Of a DNA stretch of 16,531 nt, positions 1 through 7,296 are shown piece after piece; the first letter of the stretch is position 1; each line of letters starts with the position of its first letter. A program made the position numbers and the translations under genes. Source of the DNA: Pseudomonadota bacterium (GTDB taxonomy: Bacteria > Pseudomonadota > Alphaproteobacteria > Sphingomonadales > Sphingomonadaceae); the NCBI GenBank assembly GCA_023390415.1, contig JAEWCW010000036.1, forward strand, positions 1-16,531, in the 5' to 3' direction. The notes under the pieces were generated by a model, which saw only the letters and a list, made by a program, of their open reading frames with translations, was not told where the DNA came from and did not search any database.

Positions 1-262
1 CGGGCTGGCGCCCGCCTTGCTGGCCGTGCATCCGCTCACAGCAGGCAGGCCGGGTGCCGTCCGCAGCCGGCTGGCAGCACGGACAGTCATGGCTCGCACC
101 CTGGTGCTGGCCGTGCTGACCCTGCTGGCGCTGGCCGTGCTGGTGCTGCTGGTGCTGGCCCTGCTGGTGCTGCGAATGCTGCTGGTGCTGGCCATGGTCC
201 GCCGTCTGCGCGGCGGCGGGGGTCGCGATCGCGAGCGCGAACGCGGCAACGATGATCTTCAT
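1..262 (-). CDS. Exported His/Gln/Cys-rich small protein, probable metal-binding (3' end outside window)
   Basis: The frame reads open from an ATG at 262 through the left edge, giving 87 visible residues; the C-terminus is missing. Residues 1-18 form a signal peptide (MKIIVAAFAL... ending AAA-Q). Residues 22-58 are low-complexity, built from HQQ/HGQ units with ten His. Then come CPCC (60-63) and ACCER (73-77), five Cys in all. AGGAGA at 269-274 sits 6 nt before the ATG, a good ribosome site that supports the start. The gene follows the 295-621 gene on the same strand at a 32-nt distance, so the two are probably co-transcribed. His-rich and CxCC-bearing periplasmic peptides commonly accompany copper or other soft-metal resistance genes, so a periplasmic metal-buffering role is inferred. 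No family is assigned with certainty. The opposite strand gives a Leu-rich open frame that is only the shadow of the His/Gln codons. Confidence 0.8.
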   Translation of the reverse strand, partial: MKIIVAAFALAIATPAAAQTADHGQHQQHSQHQQGQHQQHQHGQRQQGQHGQHQGASHDCPCCQPAADGTRPACCERMHGQQGGRQP

Positions 263-271
263 TTCAAGTCT

Positions 272-299
272 CCTGAGAAAGAATGACGTTCTTCTCAGG
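272..299 (-). promoter_or_regulatory. Intercistronic hairpin spanning stop codon and Shine-Dalgarno
   Basis: On the minus strand the arms CCTGAGAAGAA and TTCTTTCTCAGG pair over 11 bp with one bulged base and a 5-nt loop. The left arm holds the TGA stop of the 295-621 gene. The right arm ends in the AGG that starts the AGGAGA ribosome site of the next gene. No U-run follows, so it does not look like a classical intrinsic terminator. It could partly hide the ribosome site until the upstream gene is translated, or protect the mRNA end. Confidence 0.45.
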
Positions 300-621
300 C
301 GTGTCGTGGAGGGGGCGGGTCGGATCCCGGGGCGGTGCCGACAAAGGCCTTGGCGGGCGCGAGCGCGTAGACCGGCGCGACCGAATCCTTCGCCGCTATC
401 CCTTCCGCGATGCACGGCATCGCCGAGCAGGCGATCGCGCAATCGGCGCTTGTGCTTCGGTCATGGTCGTCGGGGCGCTGCGGCTGGCCGTGGCAATCGG
501 CTTCCGCTGCCGCCGCGTGATGGCTGGCGACCGGCGCGGCTTCCGCGCGGTGCATCGCCAGCGGCGACAATACCAGCGCGATCAGCGCGAGGATGTGGAG
601 GATCCGGCCCACACCAGCCAC
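295..621 (-). CDS. Small exported Cys/His-bearing protein, putative metal-resistance accessory
   Basis: 108 residues starting at GTG 621; TAA stands immediately upstream in frame, so this is the longest possible start. A second GTG at 612 is an alternative, and neither has a strong ribosome site. Residues 1-28 are a signal peptide (hydrophobic LHILALIALVLSPLAM, ending AEA-A). The mature part has scattered His, a CHGQP segment, then CAIACSAMPC with three Cys, and a Pro-rich tail. Short proteins of this build (signal peptide, HC..., CxxACSAxPC) are, as I recall, frequent beside copper-resistance genes in sphingomonads; that is memory, not a search. It lies 51 nt downstream of the L,D-transpeptidase stop and just upstream of the His-rich gene. 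No catalytic motif is visible. Metal sensing or binding in the periplasm is inferred. Confidence 0.65.
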   Translation of the reverse strand: MAGVGRILHILALIALVLSPLAMHRAEAAPVASHHAAAAEADCHGQPQRPDDHDRSTSADCAIACSAMPCIAEGIAAKDSVAPVYALAPAKAFVGTAPGSDPPPPRHA

Positions 622-672
622 TTAGCCGCTGCGGTCCATCCCTTCAATCGGGCACTGCCCAGACCCTCCGCG

Positions 673-2244
673 TCAGGGCCCGACATCGCCCCGGATCCGG
701 CGCAGCTGCGGCCGCTGGCGCGGTGCCAGGCCGAGCGCCTCCGCCACCCGTTCGTCCCAGCCATAGGGGTCCGGCCGAAAGCGAAGCTGCCCGCCATTGT
801 CGACGAAAGCGGTGTGATAGAGCAGCCGCACCGGGATCTGGTTGGACAGCTGGATCGCCCCCTCCCGCGGCTCGCCCTCGTCGTTGCGCCGGGCGAGGGC
901 GCGCTCGAACTCGGCGCGCTTGCCGTCATGCTCGGCGAGCATCGTCGCGAAGCCGACCGCGTCGTGAACGCGGATGCAGCCGTGGCTCATATGGCGCTCG
1001 GCACGGGTGAAGCCCTGCTTGGAGGGCGTGTCGTGCAGATAGATTGCGTGCCGGTTCTGCATGTCGAACTTGACGAGCCCGAGCGCCGAGCGCGGGCCGG
1101 GCGCCTGGACCAGCCTGCCGCTCGAATTGCGGCTGAAATTGTTCTCGGCCAGATAGGCGGGGCCCTTGGCGAGCAGTTCGTCCTGCTCGATCGATTCCGG
1201 CACGTTCCAAGGCGGGTTGGCGACCAGCCGCACGATCGGCGACGCGAGCGGCGGAGTCTCCCAGCCAGGCTGGCCGACGACCACGATCCGCCGGTCGGCG
1301 AGACGGCCATCGCGCCAATATTCGAGGAAGGCGGCAGCCGTGTTGACGTCGATCCGCGTCCCGGTCGGGTTGCGCGTCAACCAGCGCCGCCGCTCCAGAT
1401 TGACCGCGAGCTGCCGGGCGAGGTCGCGCGCCGTCGTGTTGAGGATGTCGAGCGTTCCGCCACCGATCACCCCATCCGGCTGGAGCCCGTAATCCTGCTG
1501 GACCCGGCGGACCGCGGCCGCGAGTTCCTGCGTGTAGAGCTGCCCGTCGGCCTGGCCCTGCTGCTGACCTCCCCCAGCCTGTGCCGGCTGTGTCTCCGGG
1601 AGGTAGCCGTGGCTGCGCAGCGAGGCGACGATCGCCGGCATCCGCGGGTCGCGGTCGCCGACATGGATCGAGTCCCCGCCGCTGAGCGCGGGCGCCTGCT
1701 GGCCTGCCGCCTCGCGGCTGTAGCGCATATAAGCTTCGGAGAGGGCGCGATATTCGGCGTCCTGCGGCGCCAGCCCGGCCAGCCATTCGGGCACGTTGCC
1801 CGCCTGGACCGCGGCGGCGAGCCCCGCGGCGACGTCCACCTCCGGCCGCGGCAGCTCGTAGATTTCATGAAGCCGCTTCGGATCGGCCTGGCCGCGGGCC
1901 AGCGCGTCCGCATAAGCGAGCGCAGCGCCGGTCAGCGCCGCCTCGCGCGCGGCGGGTGAGCGGGCCGCATCGACCGGACGCAGGTACCGACGCGGATCGA
2001 GGCCGTGGCGGCGAGCCTCGCCGATGGCGGCGGTCAGCGCCTCGGCCTGCGCCTCGCCCCACGCGGCCTGCCAGTTGCGGGCCTCGTAGAAAGCGCGCGC
2101 CCGGGCGTCGGTGACGGCGCTCCTCAGCTCCTCCGCCGCGATCGTGGGCGGTGCACTGCTGCCCCCGCTTTGACCGGAGCCCATGTCGCAGCCGGCCAGC
2201 GCCAGCAATGCCGCCACTGCGGCCGCTCGATAATATGGTTTCAC
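673..2244 (-). CDS. L,D-transpeptidase, YcbB/LdtD-like, lipoprotein
   Basis: 523 residues from GTG 2244. It makes 3-3 (or protein-anchoring) cross-links in peptidoglycan in the periplasm, by family. Residues 1-19 form a lipoprotein signal with lipobox LAGC (Cys19), so it is probably membrane-tethered. A helical scaffold fills about 30-220, a peptidoglycan-binding repeat about 235-272 (ends QPDGVIGGGTL), and a YkuD catalytic domain about 310-440 with the signature HMSHGCIRVHD, nucleophile Cys423. E. coli LdtD is about 615 residues, so this is a somewhat shorter member. The frame stays open to 2331, but the extra N-terminus is Arg-rich and would bury the signal peptide. GTG 2244 is preceded at 5 nt by GAGTGGG. 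It diverges from the PilZ gene; the metal-peptide genes follow on the same strand. Confidence 0.9.
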   Translation of the reverse strand: MKPYYRAAAVAALLALAGCDMGSGQSGGSSAPPTIAAEELRSAVTDARARAFYEARNWQAAWGEAQAEALTAAIGEARRHGLDPRRYLRPVDAARSPAAREAALTGAALAYADALARGQADPKRLHEIYELPRPEVDVAAGLAAAVQAGNVPEWLAGLAPQDAEYRALSEAYMRYSREAAGQQAPALSGGDSIHVGDRDPRMPAIVASLRSHGYLPETQPAQAGGGQQQGQADGQLYTQELAAAVRRVQQDYGLQPDGVIGGGTLDILNTTARDLARQLAVNLERRRWLTRNPTGTRIDVNTAAAFLEYWRDGRLADRRIVVVGQPGWETPPLASPIVRLVANPPWNVPESIEQDELLAKGPAYLAENNFSRNSSGRLVQAPGPRSALGLVKFDMQNRHAIYLHDTPSKQGFTRAERHMSHGCIRVHDAVGFATMLAEHDGKRAEFERALARRNDEGEPREGAIQLSNQIPVRLLYHTAFVDNGGQLRFRPDPYGWDERVAEALGLAPRQRPQLRRIRGDVGP

Positions 2245-2273
2245 GCGTACCCACTCATGACTGCATCTCCCCC
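2241..2273 (-). promoter_or_regulatory. Mini-ORF with strong ribosome site overlapping the L,D-transpeptidase start
   Basis: On the minus strand GGGGGAG (2267-2273) lies 8 nt before an ATG at 2258 that opens a 5-codon frame (MSGYA). Its TGA stop (2241-2243) overlaps the GTG start of the transpeptidase as GTGA. The strong ribosome site is too far from the GTG to serve it directly, so the transpeptidase may be started by re-initiation after the mini-ORF. A purely accidental ATG is also possible. Confidence 0.35.
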
Positions 2274-2376
2274 TCGAACGCCTCAGCAGCCGCGCGGCTC
2301 CGCATTGCCCTCTTAACCGATGCTTATCCAATATCCGGCATAGCCGGGCCAGCCTCTTCCACCGGGAGCTTCAACG
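2245..2376. promoter_or_regulatory. Divergent intergenic region between L,D-transpeptidase and PilZ genes
   Basis: This 132-nt region must hold promoters for both directions. The part 2310-2342 is the most A/T-rich. It includes a perfect 13-bp palindrome, CCGGC-ATA-GCCGG, at 2335-2347, which could be an operator or a leader hairpin of the PilZ mRNA. I could not fix a convincing -35/-10 pair on either strand. The PilZ ribosome site GGGAG is at 2364-2368. Confidence 0.4.
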
Positions 2377-2754
2377 TTGAGCAAAGCGCACCTCGCCATC
2401 CTTCCCGCGACCGACGGTCGGCGTTCGGAACGGCGCCTCGTGAACATCGCCGCGAGCCTGCGCGAGCCCGGCGCGAGCCTCAACGAAATCGAGATCGTCA
2501 ACCTCTCGGTCGGCGGCTTCGCGGCTGAGGTCTCGGTGCCGCTCGAGGTCGGAAGCATCGTGTGGCTGAAGCTTCCGGGCAGTGAGCCGCTGAGCAGCCA
2601 GGTGGTCTGGGTCGAGGACGGCAAGGCCGGGTTCGAGTTCACGACGCCGCTCCATGCCGCGACGCTGGACATGTTGACCATGCTCAACCGCAAGCCTCTC
2701 GTGAAGCGCCATTTCGGCGTTCAGCCCAAGGGGTCGCCCGCCCGCGCCAACTGA
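2377..2754 (+). CDS. PilZ-domain protein, probable c-di-GMP receptor
   Basis: 125 residues, one PilZ domain and little else. TTG 2377 is chosen because GGGAG (2364-2368) lies 8 nt upstream and the PilZ motif begins soon after. The c-di-GMP signature is intact: RRSERR at 15-20 supplies RxxxR, and NLSVGG at 42-47 supplies the [D/N]xSxxG turn. Beta-strand stretches follow (IVWLKLPG, QVVWVEDGKAGFEF). Stand-alone PilZ proteins bind cyclic di-GMP and act by protein contact on motility, polysaccharide export or other envelope processes; the partner cannot be read from this sequence. It is monocistronic, since its stop is 9 nt from the stop of a convergent gene. The diverging cell-wall gene hints at shared regulation only. 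Confidence 0.9.
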   Translation: MSKAHLAILPATDGRRSERRLVNIAASLREPGASLNEIEIVNLSVGGFAAEVSVPLEVGSIVWLKLPGSEPLSSQVVWVEDGKAGFEFTTPLHAATLDMLTMLNRKPLVKRHFGVQPKGSPARAN

Positions 2755-2763
2755 CCTGCGTCG

Positions 2764-3039
2764 TCAGTTTCCCTGTGCCTCCGAAAGCGCGGCCTCCGCG
2801 TCGAGGGCGATCGCCCGGCAGCGATCCAGTTCGGCCTGCACGTCCATGCCCTTGGGCAGTCCGCTCGCGGTGAGCCGTTCCAGGCAGTCCAGTTCCCGCT
2901 CCTTGGCCGCGATATAGTCGTCATAGGCCTTTCGCTCGGCGCGGATTTCGCGCTCCTGGACCGCGCGCCGGGCATGGGGCGCGAGCGCGACGGCCAGGGA
3001 GCCGGTCACGCCCAGGGCGATCAGCAACAGGCGTTTCAT
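2764..3039 (-). CDS. Small membrane-anchored or exported helical protein, unknown function
   Basis: 91 residues. Residues 3-20 are hydrophobic after MKR, a signal anchor or signal peptide (ALAPHA could be cleaved). The rest is charged and helical, with runs such as RAERKAYDDYIAAKERELDCLERL that suit a short coiled coil, and two Cys (52, 74). The ATG at 3039 overlaps the TGA of the upstream winged-helix gene as ATGA, which suggests translational coupling and a joint role. I recognise no family. The coupling points to a small envelope protein whose expression tracks the regulator. It converges on the PilZ gene with a 9-nt gap, too short for a separate terminator. Confidence 0.7.
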   Translation of the reverse strand: MKRLLLIALGVTGSLAVALAPHARRAVQEREIRAERKAYDDYIAAKERELDCLERLTASGLPKGMDVQAELDRCRAIALDAEAALSEAQGN

Positions 3040-3500
3040 CCGCCGGGCGGCGGTTCGACCGGATCAGCGAGCTGATGGAGGAAGTCGACCATCTGCGCAT
3101 GCGCGGCCCGGGTCAGCTTCAGGTGGGCGCTGCGCGCGTCGCTCGGATGCTGGGTGCGCACGCACAGCCCGATCTCGATCAGATGGGCGATGTGGCGCAG
3201 CGCCGTCGATTGCGGGACGCCGGCGGCGACGCAGGCGCTCTTGATCGTGATGCTGCGGCCTTCCTCGGTCGCGACGAACAGCTCGAGCAGGATGTTCCAC
3301 GGTGGGTTGATGCAGAGGCTCGGCCCGAAAATCTGGTCGCGGATGCGGCGGCTGCGGGCGACGCGGCGGGCGAGCGAGACGAGATTGGCGGGAACAAGCG
3401 CGCGCGCGGCCGAGCCGTCTTCGTCGCCGCCGCGCGTGCTTCCGGGCAGCTCGAACCCGTCCTCGTCCGTAAACTCCCGCCTGCTACTATGCACTGTCAC
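3036..3500 (-). CDS. MarR-like winged-helix DNA-binding protein
   Basis: 154 residues from GTG 3500, chosen because AGGGGG lies 9 nt upstream; the frame runs open to 3560, and a second GTG sits at 3494. The N-terminal 35 residues are acidic/Gly-rich and probably disordered. Residues about 64-135 form the winged helix: INPPWNILLELFVA, recognition region SACVAAGVPQSTALRHIAHL (88-107), then the wing IGLCVRTQHPSDARSAHLKLT (110-130), whose DxRS pattern is typical of MarR-type wings. Such proteins bind palindromic promoters as dimers. No ligand pocket is evident beyond the DNA-binding core, so the signal is unknown. It overlaps by 4 nt the small membrane protein gene downstream. The 120 nt between it and the DUF885 gene upstream hold a GGGCA-GGAT-TGCCC stem but no clear promoter. 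Confidence 0.8.
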   Translation of the reverse strand: MTVHSSRREFTDEDGFELPGSTRGGDEDGSAARALVPANLVSLARRVARSRRIRDQIFGPSLCINPPWNILLELFVATEEGRSITIKSACVAAGVPQSTALRHIAHLIEIGLCVRTQHPSDARSAHLKLTRAAHAQMVDFLHQLADPVEPPPGG

Positions 3501-3620
3501 GCCGCTTGCCCCCTGCCCGCGGGGACATCTTGGACCCCGAAACCGTGGAGATGCAAGCACTTCATCCCGGCCGCTCGCTGATTCGGCCTTTGGCGGGCAA
3601 TCCTGCCCCGGCCGCGAAGC

Positions 3621-5375
3621 TCAGGCGGGAGGGCGATTCCGCTCCTCCGCGATCCACGCATCGACATGCGCTTCGAGCAGGTCGAGCGGCACTGCGCCTT
3701 GCTCGAGCACCGCGTCGTGAAAGCGCCTCAAGTCGAATCGCCCGCCCAATGCCTGCTCCGCCCGGGTGCGAAGCTCGCGGATCTTGAGCTCGCCGATCTT
3801 GTAGGCAAGCGCCTGCCCCGGATTGGTGATATAGCGATTGACCTCCGCCTCGATATTGGCGCGGCTCAAAGCCGTATTCTCGAGCATGAATTGCACGGCG
3901 CGGTCGCGCGACCAGCCGAAGGCGTGCATGCCGGTGTCGACGACCAGCCGCGAGGCGCGCCACATCTCGTAGGAGAGCCGCCCCATGTCGCGCGCCGGCG
4001 TGTCGTAGAGGCCCATCTCGATCCCGAGCCGCTCCGAATAGAGGCCCCAGCCCTCGACGAAGGCGGTGAAGAAGCTGAGGTGCCGCCGGAACAGCGGCAT
4101 GTCGAGCTCCTGCTGGATCGAGATCTGCTGGTGGTGGCCGGGCACCGCCTCGTGGACGGTGAGCGCCGGCACTTCCCAGAGCGGCCGCTGGTCGAGCTTC
4201 GACGTGTTGACCCAATAGATGCCAGGGATGCCGGCCTCCATCGCGCCGTCGCTATAATAAGCGGTGGTCGTCCCTTCGGCGATCTCGGCGGGGATCTCGC
4301 GGATCGTGTAGGGGAGGCGCGGAAGCCGGCCGAACAGGGTCGGCATCAGCCCGTCGATGCGCTTTGCGACCCGCGCCACCTCCTGCATCAGCTCCTCGCC
4401 GGTGCGCGGATAATAGATCGGGTTGGTGCGCAGCTCCTGGATATAGGCTTCGCGGCTCGGGAAGCCGGCTCGGCGGGCGACCTCCTCCATCTCGGCGCGG
4501 ATCCGCACGACCTCGCTGAGGCCGAGCTGATGGATCTGCTCGGGAGTCATGTTGGTCGTGGTGAACTGGCGGACCCGGAAGGCGTAATAGTCGCGCCCCT
4601 GCGGCTGCTCGGACACGCCGACGCTCTGCCTGCAGCGCGGCGCCACCTCGCGCAGATAGAATTGCAGATGCTCGCGATATTGCGGGAACAATGTGCCGCT
4701 GATCAGCGTCCGCGCACGCTGCTGCAGCGCCGCCCAGTCGGCCTCCGAGACGTCGCCCGGCCGGGCGCGGGTGAAGGGCTGGTAGAAGCGCGACTGGGCG
4801 GGATCGTCCGTGATGACGCCGCTGATCGTCCGGTCGGCGCCGACCATCGCTTGGCAGGGCAGAGTATAGCCTTCCTGCACCGAACGGCGGGTGATCCGGA
4901 TCGCCTCCTGGTTGACCCGCGGATATTGCTCGAGCCGGGTGAGATAGGAGCGGTAGTCGGCGCCGGTCCGGAACGGCAGATCGTCCGCCATTCCGGCGAA
5001 GCGCTGGTGCCAGCCCCCGCGCTGCGAATAGAGGATCATGCGCTGGCCGAAGCGGCTCGCCTCGACCATCTCAGAAAGGTCGCGCCGGAGGAGGGCGTGG
5101 TTGGTCCGGTCGGCGGCGCTGAGCTCCGCCACGGGGATGGCGTCCAGCCGCGCGATCAGCGCCTGCGCTTCGCGCGCCTCGCGGTCCTGGGCGGCGAGGC
5201 TGATGTCGCCGACCTGGTCGTCATAGGTCCTGATCCCCATCCGGGTCGCGTAGAGCGGGTTGTTGCGCATCACCCACTGCCAGTGATCGTCGAGCAGCCG
5301 GTGGAAGTCGTCAGCAGGCGCGGCCACGGCCGGCGCGGCGGCCGCAAGCAAGGCCGCGATGATCAGCTTCTTCAT
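3621..5375 (-). CDS. Secreted DUF885-family zincin-like peptidase (downstream paralogue)
   Basis: 584 residues. ATG 5375 is preceded by GGGGAGGGG, and residues 1-19 form a signal peptide (MKKLIIAALLAAAAPAVAA), so the longer open frame to 5477 is rejected. DUF885 proteins carry an HExxPGHH signature like gluzincin metallopeptidases. Here HEAVPGHH is at 408-415 and is followed by FVEGWGLYSE (439-448), which holds the likely third metal ligand. All expected residues are present, so the enzyme should be active as a periplasmic peptidase or carboxypeptidase; the true substrate is unknown for most of the family. It lies 22 nt after a paralogue of near-equal length and the same orientation, which indicates tandem duplication and one operon. 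It differs from its twin in patches (for example around the Cys-containing segment APRCRQSV), so substrate preference may have diverged. Confidence 0.9.
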   Translation of the reverse strand: MKKLIIAALLAAAAPAVAAPADDFHRLLDDHWQWVMRNNPLYATRMGIRTYDDQVGDISLAAQDREAREAQALIARLDAIPVAELSAADRTNHALLRRDLSEMVEASRFGQRMILYSQRGGWHQRFAGMADDLPFRTGADYRSYLTRLEQYPRVNQEAIRITRRSVQEGYTLPCQAMVGADRTISGVITDDPAQSRFYQPFTRARPGDVSEADWAALQQRARTLISGTLFPQYREHLQFYLREVAPRCRQSVGVSEQPQGRDYYAFRVRQFTTTNMTPEQIHQLGLSEVVRIRAEMEEVARRAGFPSREAYIQELRTNPIYYPRTGEELMQEVARVAKRIDGLMPTLFGRLPRLPYTIREIPAEIAEGTTTAYYSDGAMEAGIPGIYWVNTSKLDQRPLWEVPALTVHEAVPGHHQQISIQQELDMPLFRRHLSFFTAFVEGWGLYSERLGIEMGLYDTPARDMGRLSYEMWRASRLVVDTGMHAFGWSRDRAVQFMLENTALSRANIEAEVNRYITNPGQALAYKIGELKIRELRTRAEQALGGRFDLRRFHDAVLEQGAVPLDLLEAHVDAWIAEERNRPPA

Positions 5376-5397
5376 CAAATTCCCCTCCCCTTGCGCC

Positions 5398-7161
5398 TCA
5401 GCTCGCCGGCCGCGCCTGCTCGGCCGCGATCCAGCGCGTGATCTCCGCCTCGAGAACGTCGAGCGGCACCGAGCCATTGGCCAGCACCGCGTCGTGGAAG
5501 CGCCGGACGTCGAAACGGCCGCCGAGCTCGCGCTCGGCGCGGGCGCGAAGCTCGCGGATGCGGATGTTGCCGATCATGTAGCCCAAGGCCTGGCCCGGCC
5601 AGCTGATGTAGCGATTGACCTCGGCGTCGATGTTCGCGTCGGTCAGCGCCGTATTCTCGCGCATGAAGGCGACCGCGCGGGCCTTGTCCCAGTTCATCGC
5701 GTGGATTCCGGTGTCGACGACCAGTCGCGCCGCCCGCCACATCTGATAGCTGAGCTGGCCCATCCGCCGCGCCGGCGTGTTGTAGAGGCCCATCGGCGTG
5801 CCCAGGCTCTCGGCATAGAGGCCCCAGCCCTCGGTGAAGGCGGTGAAGCTGGTGAAGTTGCGCCGGAAGGGCGGCAGGTCCAGCTCCTGCTGGAGTGCGA
5901 TCTGGTGGTGATGCCCGGGCACCGCCTCGTGGAGGCTGAGCGCCGGAATCTCCCACAGCGGCCGCTGATCGAGCTTGGACGTGTTGACGTAATAAGTGCC
6001 GGCGATTCCGCTCTCCGGCGATCCCGAATTGTAATAAGCGGTGGTCGTGCGATCGGCGATCTCGGCCGGGATCTCCCGGATCCCGTAGGGCAGGCGCGGA
6101 AGCCGGCCGAACAGCTCCGGCATGTGGCCGTCAATCTCCTTCGCCACGCGCGCCGTCTCGCGCATCAGTTGCTCGGGCGTCGTCGCGAAGTAGCGCGGGT
6201 CGGTGCGCAAATGCTGGATATAGGCCTGGCGGGTCTCGAAACCGGCCTCGCGCGCGACCGTATCCATCTCGGCGCGGATCCGCGTCACCTCGGCCATGCC
6301 GATCTGATGGATCTGCTGCGGCGTCAGGTCGGTGGTCGTGCTCTCGCGCACCCGGAAAGCGTAATATTCGCGCCCACCGGGCTGGGCCGAAATGCTGTCG
6401 CTGCGCGCGCAGCGCGGGCGATATTCGGTCATGTAATAATCGAGGTGGCGCTGATAGGCGGGGTTGACCGTGCCGGTGATGATCGTGCGCGCGCGCTGCT
6501 GCATCGCCGTCCAATCCGCCTCGCTGACGTCGACCGGACGGGCGCGGGTGAAGGGCTCGTAGAAGCGCGACTGGGCGGGGTCGGTGGCGATCACGCCGGA
6601 GATGCTGCGCTCGTAGCCGTCGAGCACCGAGCAGGGCAGAGTGAAGCCGCCGCGCACGGCCTCGCGGGTGATCGCGATCGCCTGGTCGTTGAGCCGCGGA
6701 TATTGAGCGATCCGGGTGAGGTAGCTCTGATAGTCGGCGCGGGTTCGGAACGGCAGGTTGGTGCCGAGGCTCGCAAAGCCCTGGTGCCAGCCATAATAGG
6801 TCGTGAAGAGCATGTTGCGCTGGCCGAACCGCTCGAGCTCCAACGCCTCGGAAAGGCCGCGGCGAAGGATTGCCGCATTCACCCGATCAGCTTCGCTGAG
6901 CTGCGCCGCGGGAATCGCGTCGAGCCGGCGAAGGAAGGTCTGGGCCTGGCGGACTCGGGCGGCCCGCGCCTCGGGGCTGAGATCCTCGATGCGGTCGTCA
7001 TAGTCGCGCACGCCGAGGCTGGTCGCGAAGGTCGGGCTCTCCGAAAGCAGCCAGCGATAATGGTCGTCGAGCAGCTGGCGGAAGTCGCTCTCCGGCGTTG
7101 CGGCGAGCGGCGCCGCGACCCAGAGTGCAGCGGCGGCGGCGAGCGCGATCTTGAAGCGCAT
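5398..7161 (-). CDS. Secreted DUF885-family zincin-like peptidase (upstream paralogue)
   Basis: 587 residues from ATG 7161, with AGGAG 11 nt upstream. The start gives a signal peptide (MRFKIALAAAAALWVAAPLAA); the open frame to 7221 is not used. The metal site is HEAVPGHH at 411-418, followed by FTEGWGLYAE (442-451). It is co-linear with the downstream paralogue; long shared segments include LFGRLPRLPY, REIPAEIA, VNTSKLDQRPLWE and DTGxHA. Family knowledge says zinc-dependent hydrolysis of peptides, here in the periplasm; the natural substrate is not known. It is first of the two-gene operon and diverges from the M16 peptidase gene across 135 nt, so three exported metallopeptidases sit together. 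Peptide scavenging or envelope-protein turnover is inferred. Confidence 0.9.
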   Translation of the reverse strand: MRFKIALAAAAALWVAAPLAATPESDFRQLLDDHYRWLLSESPTFATSLGVRDYDDRIEDLSPEARAARVRQAQTFLRRLDAIPAAQLSEADRVNAAILRRGLSEALELERFGQRNMLFTTYYGWHQGFASLGTNLPFRTRADYQSYLTRIAQYPRLNDQAIAITREAVRGGFTLPCSVLDGYERSISGVIATDPAQSRFYEPFTRARPVDVSEADWTAMQQRARTIITGTVNPAYQRHLDYYMTEYRPRCARSDSISAQPGGREYYAFRVRESTTTDLTPQQIHQIGMAEVTRIRAEMDTVAREAGFETRQAYIQHLRTDPRYFATTPEQLMRETARVAKEIDGHMPELFGRLPRLPYGIREIPAEIADRTTTAYYNSGSPESGIAGTYYVNTSKLDQRPLWEIPALSLHEAVPGHHHQIALQQELDLPPFRRNFTSFTAFTEGWGLYAESLGTPMGLYNTPARRMGQLSYQMWRAARLVVDTGIHAMNWDKARAVAFMRENTALTDANIDAEVNRYISWPGQALGYMIGNIRIRELRARAERELGGRFDVRRFHDAVLANGSVPLDVLEAEITRWIAAEQARPAS

Positions 7162-7296
7162 GGTCGGCAAGACTCCTGACTGAGACGGCACCAGACTTAT
7201 CGCACCCCTTGGCCGGCGCAAGCTTCGCCGCGCTTTACAGCGCGCAGCAATCGCGCCACAAAATCAAGCGTCTGATTTCGCGGGGGGTTTGCGACC
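7162..7296. promoter_or_regulatory. Divergent promoter region between DUF885 operon and M16 gene
   Basis: A 16-bp dyad, CGCGCT-TTAC-AGCGCG, lies at 7229-7244. For the plus strand, TTTACA (7234-7239) with CACAAA 17 nt further on is a possible promoter overlapping the dyad. For the minus strand, TTGTGG-N16-TGTAAA runs back through the same dyad. If both are real, one regulator at the dyad would affect both directions. These are by-eye matches with weak -10 boxes. Confidence 0.35.

Noticed and set aside
100..200. Short GGTGCTG-type repeats resembling a small tandem array or CRISPR
   Set aside because: Units are irregular, have no spacers, and are explained by CAG/CAC codons of the His/Gln-rich protein.
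17..286. Leu-rich plus-strand open frame resembling a membrane peptide
   Set aside because: It is the complement of the His/Gln repeat codons. The minus strand has a signal peptide, a good ribosome site and Cys motifs.
3666..5441. Long plus-strand open frames opposite the DUF885, L,D-transpeptidase and kinase genes, and a minus-strand frame opposite the M16 gene (7366-10179)
   Set aside because: Arg/Ala/Gly-rich or motif-free translations, typical antisense frames in GC-rich DNA; the opposite strand has clear domains and signal peptides.
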